Shown: in pieces, positions 1-12,000 of the stretch | Position numbering within the stretch: the stretch's first letter is position 1 | How the letters are laid out: every line of letters starts with the position of its first letter | DNA from: Lingula anatina | Taxonomy: Eukaryota > Brachiopoda > Lingulata > Lingulida > Lingulidae | NCBI RefSeq assembly: GCF_001039355.2 | Contig: NW_019774958.1 | Location: forward strand, 1,101,832-1,165,831 | DNA length: 64,000 nt | Direction of reading: 5' to 3' | Translations under genes and position numbers: made by a program | Notes under the pieces: generated by a model | The model's database searches: none | What the model was told of the DNA's origin: nothing | Seen by the model: the letters and a program-made list of their open reading frames with translations, nothing else

Positions 1-575
1 AAAAAAAAAAAAAAAAAATTGCACTATTACTATGTTACACCAAACACTTGTCAGAGCTCTGTAGGAAAAAATGGCATTTTTAAGTTAAAAAAATACTGAA
101 CCATGGGATTATGCAAATTATTCAGTAATTCTTTAAAAAGCATAAACAGTCCACATATTGTAAAGTCAAGTTTTCACCTCTTATCTTTAACCCTCTCAGA
201 GGAGAAAAAAGGCCTAAAATCTCTAATCCATGAATGATGAAGATGAATTTTCAGTAAATTCTCAAGACACCATACAGACAGTGTGTACTGAGTGATCTAC
301 CATCAAAGTCACAGTCTGAACTCTCCAACTGTGAATGATGCCGGCATGTCATATACTCCTTGTTAAACTCTGATGAAGATATAATACTATATCACCATGT
401 TATGCCATAAACCACCCTCTAAATTTCTTATCTTGGTTGGGGGGTTCACTTAAAACCTGTTAGGGTGAATCAAGGAAACCTAGTGTGCATAAAATCTGCC
501 TGTCATGGGACATGTTTAGACCCAAACCTGTGAATGTGCAAGTCTGAGCACACCTTATTACCTGAAGGAAAGCTC

Positions 576-581
576 TTTATT
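576..581 (-). terminator. Poly(A) signal of duplicate copy A
   Basis: AATAAA on the minus strand about 390 bases after the copy A stop, in sequence nearly identical to that around 4900-4905. It shows that the duplication carried the 3' UTR as well as the coding exons. Confidence 0.5.
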
Positions 582-972
582 CCAATCAAAGCAGATGATA
601 AAACTATCTAATGGCTACAAGAGACAGCAGGACAGAGACAGACAGGACGCCGTAAGATGGAAATAAATGATCTTACAGGTAACAGAGAACAACTGCTCCT
701 AAATTATTATAATTTACAACAGAACTGCATGTATATAAAAAGCTTCCTGGTTCATCCCTGAGCCTGTGAACACAATTGCACCAGTCATACCACAAAAATG
801 GCCCATATTTGATAGTGTCAGGAAATAAATAAAAACATAAATAAACATTTTATATATAAATATTTTTTAAGTACAATCAAAGAGCTATAGGGCTCATTCC
901 GAATAAAAACAAAAAAGATAAAATGAGGAAAGTTTCTGAAGCACAATTCAGGATCTTGACCCCTGGTTCCAC

Positions 973-3900
973 TCACCTACTCCTGAGAGAGCACAGTTCC
1001 AGGTCAGAGACGTCAGCCAGGCCGTAGTGGGAGGCATTCAGTTCCCAGAGTTCCTCCAAACCTCCCAGCATGCCCCTCTCTGACCCCAGCAGCTGCTGGA
1101 GGAGGAACTTCACACCTGAACTGGAGTCTGGAAGCTGGGGAGACAAGAACAAAATATAAAATGAAGAATAATGAACAAAATAAAAATATTAGAGAGGGGA
1201 AGTCTTAACTTGAGAATGTACCACCAGCTATTTGGGAAATTCTGATGCCTGTATTCGGGTATGAAAGCTTAGAGAAAAAATAAAATAACTCAAAGACAAT
1301 ACTTTACAAAATATAACATATTTCATAAATGCCCTCAATTGTTCTCCCAAAATAACTCCTTCAAATCAGAACATATACTATCCCTCCTCCCTACCATGTT
1401 AATCTCCTGTTCAGTCTTGAGGACATCCCTGACCACAGCCAGGACTATCCCAGTGTCCAGCTGGTCTAGGCAGTGTCCAGTATATACCAGAGAGGTCATC
1501 TCCTGCATGCCACTGAGATCAGAGCACGTGCTCAGTAAGATCCTCCACGCCTCCACTGCCGCAGTGAGGTCAGCCTGGGAGAGACTGTAGCAGCTGCTGA
1601 ACGCACTCCGGTGGTACCCGCGCCGCTGGAGCAAGATGGCGTGTAACAGGACCAAGGCGGGAAGGTATCTTTGCTGGGACTCCACCTGGGTTATAATATA
1701 CAGATAGATATACTGAACAGTAATATACAGAAAGAAACATTGGACAGGGTGTGTAATAACTACCAGATACACCACTGAAGCAGTGATTGTGAACACTTAA
1801 AAGATACCAGAAATATAACATAATATAATTTATGAATAATACGATATTACTGCAATCCAATTACATAACAACAAATAAACTTGCTGTTCTTAGATAAAAT
1901 TCCTCCAAAATTTCTGAGTATCAACAACCAATGTCAGCATTACTAATTAATGCAGAATAATGAAATGTTATAAAATCCAATGTGTTATAACATACCTCTG
2001 CCGTCTCCCCGTCCCACTTCCTGAGGAGTGTATTGACATGGTGGCGTGTCTGTCCCACGGTACTCTTGAAGTTGTTGGTTCTCTCACAGGACACTTTCAG
2101 CCCATTCTGGATTAATAGTCCTGGGGAAAGTTAGGAAAAATTGACAAAATTTTTAATTTATAATAAAAAAAATATGAATTCAGGAAATTTATACTACATT
2201 GCAGTTACAATTACAAATACTGCTTCACAACTGATCCATCACTCTATGAGTATTTTTATATCAATCTGTGCAATCATTTAGGCTTTCATACTCTTTTATT
2301 GAATGCAACACGAACAACGAGTATTAGACCCTATATCACCAATATAGAAAATTTTACCACAGTTGACCTCTTCTACTTAAAATAATTTGCATGCTTAATA
2401 AAATGGAATATTTCAAGGAAAAGATTGCAAAATGAACTTTTTTCCAAAAGCAAGATGTCAGAGTAAACTTTTTTTTCAGTACGAAGTTTTCCTTATAATG
2501 TAATATTTCTATTACCAGGAATAAGTCTCCCTTCTCCCACTTTGGTCACCAGCCAGAGACGGAAATCAGGGTGGACTACATTGCTGCCATCTGGTGTCTC
2601 ATTGTTATTAATCATCAGCGGGGACTCAGAGTCTGACATCTCATTGAGCTGAGACTTTCTTGACAAGGGTTGGGCTGTGGCACTGAGGATGCTCTGTTAA
2701 TAGAATATTGCATAAAATTGTTCAGAACAGCCAACAATAAGCTTTATTTTTAATTATGAAAATCCCCCTTGGATGCTGGACAATTGGTCTGTACCAATCA
2801 CAAGGGTGACCTTTACTGAATAAAGCTACCTTTACTTAAAAAGTACAGAAGCCATCTGCCTGAAAGGACTTAATAAAGAGTAAATGCCCAAGGACCAATG
2901 TCATATCCATGACTTTAGGGCAAAGCTGGTTTCAAAATAAGATTTTGATATAGACTAAATATACAAATGTTCCAACTTGAAGTAGTTAAAAGAAGTTGTT
3001 TTTGCTTATACCAAACTTAGACACGAGCTAGAAATTGTTAAAAAGGCCAATTTAACTGACCACTTTAAGCACCCTGGCTACTTAAAACCAAATACAGCTA
3101 CCTTAATGATGTCCAAGAGTTCTGTTGACCAGGACTCGGCCAGATGGCAGTTCTGGAGGACCAGCCAGTAGCCAGCGTGTAGGCATTCCTCCAGTGCATG
3201 CTTGATCTCTCTCATTTGTGTGGGGACGCCACACGAGAGCACGAGCACCTTCCCCTCCATGTTCATGTCCTTGGCCAGCTGGTGGATGTGGAATACTGGG
3301 TCTACAGAGTAGCCTGGGATAACACAAAGGTTCTTAGTTGCTTTACAACTATTTGTTCTTTGGTAAGTAGACACAAGGGATATTATGTATAAAATATAAA
3401 TGACAATGCATTAATATATTAATTGAATTCTGTTACTTTATTACATAATACTCAAAAATGCACATTCTTTGACATACACACACACACATACACTAAAACA
3501 CACACACACACAGACTTCCTATACCTGTGGTTCCAGTGGCCAGTCTCTCCTCTCTCTCACCACTAGGTAACATGAACACCACTGGCAGGTTTCTCTTGGC
3601 CACAGTATACACTGTCTTGATGTTAAAGTGGTCAGCAGGGGGGACCACACCTCCTAACTCATACAGGGTCATAGCCTGGGAGATCTCATACAGCTGGAAA
3701 AGTAATTAATTAATTAATTAAAATAAAGAAAAAAAAACTGCTATGTATATACTAATCAAAAGATATTCATAGAAGGGTTTAAAATTACCTAAATATTGAA
3801 AAAAATTAATGAAAAATAGGCATACATTATTTCTCTTTTCTTTAAAAATTGTAAACCATAAACATGCTATACTTCCAAATTACTGTAAAGAACGACACTT

Positions 3901-4096
3901 CCCCAATACTAAGAGATAAACAACTCCTCCCTCTTCCGAGTCAAACTGTGACTTGGGACGGGAGGGGGGGGGACACTTCCTATTAAATTGTACTTACTCT
4001 GTCAGGACAGCACACTCTCCACAGTAAACACTTCTTGAACACTGACAGGTTTCCCAGCTCTCCTCCTGGCACTGGGGTGGTCAGGGACACGGGACA
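973..4096 (-). pseudogene. Tandem copy A of dynein exons 53-59, lacking its own 5' exons
   Basis: Exons 3998-4096, 3525-3693, 3102-3313, 2516-2693, 1996-2120, 1395-1685 and coding part 973-1134. Each has exactly the length of its partner in copy B, with the same phases, splice sites and stop, and only scattered substitutions (for example SWSTELLDIIK unchanged, HAILL against HSILL, RILLSTC against RILLGTC). It starts only 100 bases from the duplicate border, with no exon before it, so it cannot encode a dynein alone. It could serve as an alternative 3' end if copy B's last exon is skipped, be a fresh pseudogene, or be a second allele misplaced by assembly. The frame is fully open. Confidence 0.85.
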
Positions 4097-4899
4097 CTGG
4101 ACAGGGGGAGAAATAATAATAATAATAATAATAATAAATAATGATAACACCAGCATTTTTATTCATATTATTTATAATATTATATTATATTGTNTTGCAC
4201 TTTTACTATGTTACATCAAACACTTGTCAGAGCTCGGTAGCAAAAATGGCATTTTTAAGTTAAAAAAATACTGAACCATGGGATTATGCAAATTATTCAG
4301 TAATTCTTTAAAAAGCATAAACAGTCCACATATTGTAAAGTCAAGTTTTCACCTCTTATCTTTAACCCTCTCAGAGGAGAAAAAAGGCCTAAAATCTCTA
4401 ATCCATGAATGATGAAGATGAATTTTCAGTAAATTCTCAAGACACCATACAGACAGTGTGTACTGAGTGATCTACCATCAAAGTCACAATCTGAACTCTC
4501 CAACTGTGAATGATGCCAGCATGTCATATACTCCTTGTTAAACTCTGATGAAGATATAATACTATATCACCATGTTATGCCATAAACCACCCTCTAAATT
4601 TCTTATCTTGGTTGGGGGAGTTCACTTAAAACCCGTTAGGGTAAATCAAGGAACCTAGCATGTTCAGATATGGACTTAGATTGGTTCTGGGTATAAAATG
4701 CAATAATCTACCATGATCTGGTGGTCTGAGACATAATGGAACCTTTCTTTAGACCTCTCTTTGCACACAGATATTCACTGCACCTACAACAGTTTATTTT
4801 TTTTTAATCTGCATTAAATCTGCCTGTCACAGGACATGTTTAGACCCAAACCGCTGTAGGTACAAGTCTGAACACACCTTATTACCTGAAGGAAAGCTC

Positions 4900-4905
4900 T
4901 TTATT
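4900..4905 (-). terminator. Poly(A) signal of the dynein gene (copy B)
   Basis: AATAAA read on the minus strand, about 390 bases after the TGA stop of exon 59. The same signal lies at the matching place in copy A. Between stop and signal the sequence is AT-rich and without an open frame of interest, as expected for a 3' UTR. Confidence 0.55.
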
Positions 4906-5297
4906 CCAATCAAAGCAGAGGATAAAACTATCTAATGGCTACAAGAGACAGCAGGACAGAGACAGACAGGACGCTGTAAGATGGAAATAAATGATCTTAC
5001 AGGTAACAGAGAACAACTGCTCCTAAATTATTATAATTTACAACAGAACTGCATGTATATAAAAAGCTTCCTGATTCATCCCTGAGCCTGTGAACACAAT
5101 TGCACCAGTCATACCACAAAAATGGCCCATATTTGATAGTGTCAGGAAATAAATAAAAACATAAATAAACATTTTATATATAAATATTTTTTTAAGTACA
5201 ATCAAAGAGCTATAGGGCTCATTCCGAATAAAAACAAAAAAGATAAAATGAGGAAAGTTTCTGAAGCACAATTCAGGATCTTGACCCCTGGTTCCAC

Positions 5298-6010
5298 TCA
5301 CCTACTCCTGAGAGAGCACAGTTCCAGGTCAGAGACGTCCGCCAGGCCGTAGTGGGAGGCATTCAGTTCCCAGAGTTCCTCCAAACCTCCCAGCATGCCC
5401 CTCTCTGACCCCAGCAGCTGCTGGAGGAGGAACTTCACCCCTGAGCTGGAGTCTGGAAGCTGGGGAGACAAGAACAAAATATAAAATGAAGAATAATGAA
5501 CAAAATAAAAATATTAGAGAGGGGAAGTCTTAACTTGAGAATGTACCACCAGCTATTTGGGAAATTCTGATGCCTGTACTCGGGTATGAAAGCTTAGAGA
5601 AAAAATAAAATAAATCAAAGACAATACTTTACAAAATATAACATATTTCATAAATGCCCTTAATTGTTCTAACAAAAAAACTCCTTCAAATCAAAACATA
5701 AACTATCCCTTCTCCTTACCATGTTTATCTCCTGTTCAGTCTTGAGGACATCCCTGACCACAGCCAGGACTATCCCAGTGTCCAGCTGGTCTAGGCAGTG
5801 TCCAGTATACACCAGAGAGGTCATCTCCTGCATACCACTCAGGTCAGAGCATGTGCCCAGTAAGATCCTCCACGCCTCCACTGCCGCGGTGAGGTCAGCC
5901 TGGGAGAGACTGTAGCAGCTGCTGAATGCGCTGCGGTGGTACCCGCGCCGCTGGAGTAAGATGGAGTGCAACAGGACCAAGGCGGGAAGGTATCTTTGCT
6001 GGGACTCCAC
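5298..6010 (-). CDS. Dynein exons 58-59: AAA6 end and shortened C-terminus
   Basis: Exon 5720-6010 carries RYLPALVLLHSILLQRRGYH (family: LLFxLCFFHAVVxERRKFGP) and TGHCLDQLDTGIVLAVV (family: GExxYGGRVTDxxDRRL). Exon 59 (coding 5298-5459) gives VKFLLQQLLGSERGML, NASHYGLADVSDLEL (compare PEVFGLHxNADI) and then a TGA stop. Typical axonemal and animal cytoplasmic chains continue for about 300 residues of C-terminal barrel, including a GVYVxGLFLEGA motif; none is found before the poly(A) signal. A GTGAGT donor-like site overlaps the stop, so splicing to a further exon cannot be excluded; the nearest candidate (acceptor near 5098) gives no dynein-like sequence. Confidence 0.83.
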
Positions 6011-9000
6011 CTGGGTTATAATATACAGATAGATATAATGAACAGTAATATACAGAAAGAAATATTGGACAGGGTGTGTAATAACTACCAGATACACCAC
6101 TGAAGCAGTGATTGTGAACACTTAAAAGACAGCAGAAATATAACATAATATAATTTATGAATAATACGATATTACTGCAATCCAATTACATAACAACAAA
6201 TAAACTTGCTGTTCTTAGATAAAATTCCTCCAAAATTTCTGAGTATCAACAACCAATGTCAGCATTACTATAATGCAGAATAATGAAATGTTATAAAATC
6301 CAATGTGTTATAACAAACCTCTGCCGTCTCCCCGTCCCACTTCCTGAGGAGCGTGTTGACATGGTGGCGCGTCTGTCCCACGGTACTCTTGAAGTTGTTG
6401 GTTCTCTCACAGGACACTTTCAGTCCATGCTGGATTAACAGACCTGGGAAGTACAGAAAAATTGATAAAATTTTAATTCAAATTAAAAAATATGAATTCA
6501 GGAAATTTATACTACATTGCAGTTACAATTACAAATACTGCTTCACAACTGATCCATCATTCTATGAGGTTTTTTTATATCAATCTGTGCAATCATTTAG
6601 GCTTTCATACTCTGTCATTGAATGCAACATTAACAACAAGTATTAGGCTGTATATCACCAATATGGAAAATTTTACCACAGTTGACCTCTTCTGCTTCAA
6701 ATAATTTGCATGCTTAATAAAATGGAATATTTCAAGGAAAAGATTGCACTTCAAAACACACACACTTCCCATACCTGTGGTGCCAGTGGCTTTTTTTCCA
6801 AAAGTAAGATGTCAGAGTAAACTTTTTTTTTTAGTACAAAGTTTTCCTTATAATGAAATATTTCTATTACCTGGAATAAGTCTCCCTTCTCCCACTTTGG
6901 TCACCAGCCAGAGACGGAAGTCAGGGTGGACTACATTGCTGCCATCTGGTGTCTCATTGTTGTTAATCATTAGTGGTGATTCAGAGTCGGACATCTCATT
7001 GAGCTGGGACTTTCTTGACAAGGGTTGGGCTGTGGCACTGAGGATACTCTGTAAATAAAATAGTTCACAGAATTGTTCAGAACAGCCAATAATAAACTTT
7101 ATTTTTTATTATGAAAATCCCCCTTGGATGCTGGACAACTGGTCTCTACCCATCACAAGTGTGACCATTACTTAATAAAGCTACCTTTACTTAAAAAGTG
7201 CAGACGCCCTCTGCCTGAAAGGACTAATTACAGGGTAAGTGCCCAAGGACCAATGTCATATCCATGATTTAAGGGCAAAACTGGTTTCAAAATATGATTT
7301 TGATAGAGACTATGCACACAAATGTACCAACTTAAAGTAGTTTTAAGTGGTAGTTTTTGCTTTGTACCAAACTTAGACATGAGCTAGAAATTGTTAAAAA
7401 GGCCAATTTAACTGACCACTTTAAGCACCCTGGCTACTTAAAACCAAATACGGCTACCTTAATGATGTCCAAGAGTTCTGTTGACCAGGACTCGGCCAGG
7501 TGGCAGTTCTGGAGGACCAGCCAGTAGCCGGCGTGTAGGCATTCCTCCAGTGCATGCTTGATCTCTCTCATTTGTGTGGGGACGCCACATGAGAGCACGA
7601 GCACCTTCCCCTCCATGTTCATGTCCTTGGCCAGCTGGTGGATGTGGAATACTGGGTCTACAGAGTAGCCTGGGATAACACAAAGGTTCTTAGTTGCTTT
7701 ACAACTATTTGTTCTTTGGTAAGTAGACACAAGGGATATTATGTATAAAATATAAATGACAATGCATTAATATATTAATTGAATTCTGTTACTTTATTAC
7801 ATAATACTCAAAAATGCACATTCTTTGACATACACACACACACATACACTAAAACACACACACACACACACACAGACTTCCTATACCTGTGGTTCCAGTG
7901 GCCAGTCTCTCCTCTCTCTCACCACTAGGTAACATGAACACCACTGGCAGGTTTCTCTTGGCCACAGTATACACTGTCTTGATGTTAAAGTGGTCAGCAG
8001 GGGGGACCACACCTCCCAACTCATACAGGGTCATAGCCTGGGAGATCTCATACAGCTGGAAAAGTAATTAATTAATTAATTAAAATAAAGAAAAAAAAAA
8101 CTGCTATGTATATACTAATCAAAAGCTATTCATAGAAGGGTTTAAAATTACCTAAATATTGAAAAAAATTAATGAAAAATAGGCATACATTATTTCTCTT
8201 TTCTTTAAAAATTGTAAACCATAAACATGCTATACTTCCAAATTACTGTAAAGAACGACACTTCCCCAATACTAAGAGATAAACAACTCCTCCCTCTTCC
8301 GAGTCAAACTGTGACTTGGGACGGGAGGGGGGGGGACACTTCCTATTAAATTGTACTCACTCTGTCAGGACAGCACACTCTCCACAGTAAACACTTCTTG
8401 AACACTGACAGGTTTCCCAGCTCTCCTCCTGGCACTGGGGTGGTCAGGGACACGGGACACTGGACAGGGGGAGAAATAATAATAATAATAATAATAATAA
8501 ATAATGATAACACCAGCATTTTTATTCATATTATTTATAATATTATATTATATTATATATATCAGAGCATACATATAAAATGCATAATTCAATTTTTATA
8601 AACTACAGTTGAGTTTTGGTGGCGCTTCACTTGTAATACTACTAATAGCTAGTACATTTAGTCAGATGCAGCTTTTGGTAATACTATGAGTTGCTTTTGG
8701 TTTTCTTTTTGAATTTACTGAAAATATGTCCTCTGATTAATTAATTTTGATTAAGACTTGCAGTTTTCTAGGTCAAAAAAGGCCCAAGTGTGCCCTACCT
8801 TGAAATACTCCTGCCACTGTTGGTCATGTTTAGCCAGGGAAGCCCTCAGACCTTTGTAAGCTGGGATGTTAGCCTCTAATACAGCACACTCCGTCCATGT
8901 CTGATATAAATAAATAAATAAATAATACAGCAGAAGATAACAAAAGAGCAATAATAAGATAAATAAGATATAGCTGAAGCAGTATTCAAGGAGATTTGTT

Positions 9001-12000
9001 TCAAGGAGATTTGCTCAAAATAAAAGAAAACAACATCCTGCCCTTCTATTTTACATTTCATACAAAATCCAGCAATTCATCATCATTATATAATAAAAAA
9101 AGGGGAACAAGCATAAATTTTCCTAGAAGAATACCTTGTCTGGCAGCCATTTTGGTTTATAGTCCAGCACAATAGTGTCGGCCACATCTGAGCCGTCTAT
9201 GCCATCTATAAACAGTGCCAGCTCCTCGATAGTCAGCTGGCGTGTGGCTCGCATTCTCTCTATAGCCAGCAGGAGGGAGAACAGATTGGTATGTTGTTCA
9301 AACATCATGGTGGAGACATGTTTGTAGATGGCGCTAGTGGTGCAGTCAATCAGCTCTTGGGCTCTTGCCTTGGGTGCTCCTGGGTGTAAATACAGGTGAG
9401 TTATTATAATGTCTTAGTCATTAAGCTTTCTTTAACATTCACAGGGTTTCCACAATCAGCATTTTTACACCTTTTTCTTTTTCACAATTGAATTCATGTG
9501 CTGTATAATATTTCTGGGCATGCTATAATATAATAGGTATGATAACTTTTACATTGATTTTTCATGCAACACTAAAATCTATTACGGTAAAAAAAGACAA
9601 TAGGAATTTCTATTTCTATGTTTTATAACAAAGAAAAGATAAATTGGTCAACTGCTCTGTTTTGAAAATATTCTTCAAAGACATTTCACCTTGACTCCCT
9701 TTGCCTCTATTTCTAGCATCAATCACATCACAGAAAATCTTCATGAACACCGTGAAAGTCACATGATACATGGGACACAGGACGCCCATCATTTTGATGA
9801 TGTCATACAACATGGCAGCATGCGTAGCAACAGGGATGTAGTGCACTCGTTTCTCTTCAAGATTTTCCCTCAGGTACATCCCCTCTTCCAGGACTTCCTG
9901 GTTGTCATTGACATTCTTCTGACATGTCTGAAGTGTCTCTAACATGGTGTCATCCTCCAGGAGTGGCGTCTCCAGATTCAGTGTCTTCACTAGCACCGTC
10001 TCCTGAAACAGGATATAGAGAAAAGTGTAATATATGTGGTGTCTCTAACATGGTGTCATCCTCCAGGAGTGGTGTCTCCAGATTCAGTGTCTTCACTAGC
10101 ACCGTCTCCTGAAACAGGATACAGAGAAAAGTGAGATACATGTAGTGTCTCTAACATGTTGTAGTCCTCTAGAAGTGGTGTTTCAAGGTTCAATCACATT
10201 CATCAGGGAATGAGGCTGACCAGTAGCTATTTTAATAATAGCTGTTGATTGAAGAAAAAATTACTATTATGTTCTTACATAACACAACTGATGAAATTCT
10301 CCTCTAAGTCCCATGCAGTTCAGCACCCACCTGTTCCACATTCAGCTCATGTTTATGATGCAGCATATCTGCCTCAATGGATCTTCTCTGTCCCTCAAAC
10401 TCGGACTTCTCCACCCTCATCAGGTCAGTCAGCAGGCGGTCTACTACACCCTCCTCACTGATGGACATGTTGATGACCGATACTTTCTGTATGGGGAGAT
10501 CATAGATACCATCACCTGGAACAGAGTGAGAGTGAATCCTTAGATATGTAGGAAATAATTAGAGCAGAATAACACATAAAAAAGATCTCTTGATTCTTCT
10601 TCTTATTATTTTTTGCACAGTTTTCAGTTTTAACTTCAAAAACCAATAGTTCAACAACTTTGCATCCAAACCTCAAATTTATTGAAAAAAAATTTTTTTC
10701 ACACTGATTTTGGATTTCTCCAAATTGTGCCTGAAATACAAACTACGTATTGCACTGTGATTAAAATAAATACTGTAAGCAAATATAAAGACTGCAAGAT
10801 AAAAAAATGGCCCATACATGTACCTTTAAAGAAGAGTGGCACAGAAGAGCTGAGATAGAGACAGAAGTCTGGGTGGTAGTAGAACATCATCTCGCCTATC
10901 TTCAGGATCTTGTTCCCGTCTTTGTCCACTGTGAACTGCTTCAGCAGCAGAGCTCTGAACAGAGGATCCAGAGTGCGCCGCTCTAGGTGGGTCACCAGGA
11001 CTGTGATCCCTGGAAAGATCAGTGACATAAAACAATTAAAATTATCTCTGACAACAACTTTATACTTAACTCCTTGTTCAATTATTCCAGCAGTTCCAAC
11101 CTTTCCCTGTGGTGGAATTTTTTAGGAAAAAGAACTGCAATATGTTCAATGTTGATTTGAACATTATGATTTAAAAAATGTTGCTTTGGACTACAAAATG
11201 GCAGCATCTCACAAACCCCTGCACGCTGTTTTGAAAATAGTATGCGTCACTTAATAATTATCTATTTGATTAATATATTACAATTAATCTAGACATCATT
11301 TACCATGGACCACCGCATTAATGAGCTTGGTGTCTATCTGGGGGTCATCCCCAGGGACCACCCACAGGTTGTTCTCTGGTCTGTCCACACTCTCCCCCAG
11401 CTCTATATTCAGATTCTCCTGGCTGTTGGTCACAGAGGTCAGAGGTCGGAGGTCACTGGTGGAGGTCATTCTGGAGGCCAGGCCACCAGACACACTGAAA
11501 TATGGTGGGTGAAGGTCAAAGTTGAAGGTCATTCATCTTATTATCATGATTTATGAGAAAAGATGTGTAATGCCAAGGGGCCAAGTTATGTTATATTGGT
11601 TTTTCATGTTCCTCTGGGGAAAGAGATCTAAGAATGGTTTTCAGGGACAAAAATGCGCACATGAAAAAGAAATAAAAATTAGGGTCATAAACAAAAAGAA
11701 AGAACAAAATTGATATTACTTGACATAGGGAATGGTCGTCCTTGAAACTTAATGAAGGTTTTAAAAATTAAAATACTGGCTGCCAATTTTAGACCCAAGA
11801 AAACAACCATTACATATATGTCTACCACATAGATAAACAGCTGATTATCTTTGTAAATATTCATGTATATCTTTATCAAACTGAAAATAACACAAATAGT
11901 TCACATGCAGAAATAAAATCCACCAATCCACTTTTGCAAACATCACATGCAATAACCAAACCAATCAACCAATCAGCTCTTAGAATGGAACCCCATGCAA

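Larger units (their letters stand above)
1..8552. repeat. 4.2-4.4 kb direct tandem duplication
   Basis: Bases 19 to about 4190 and 4195 to about 8552 are near-identical in exons, introns and 3' flank, in the same orientation. Both units end in a (TAA)n tract followed by an AT-rich stretch (near 4110-4190 and 8477-8552). The junction carries an ambiguous base at 4194. Offsets between matching exons change from 4325 to 4363 because of indels, the largest a roughly 150-base segment at about 4660-4813 present only in copy B. The first 18 bases of the window are all A, which may mark an assembly edge. Confidence 0.92.

Noticed and set aside
5038-5301. Open frame running past the last dynein exon, considered as a further C-terminal exon
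   Set aside because: Its product is hydrophobic low-complexity sequence with no match to the dynein C-terminal domain, and it lies in the proposed 3' UTR.
10039-10108. Second copy of the exon 50 start as an extra exon
   Set aside because: It has an acceptor but no donor, and reading on into exon 50 shifts the frame.
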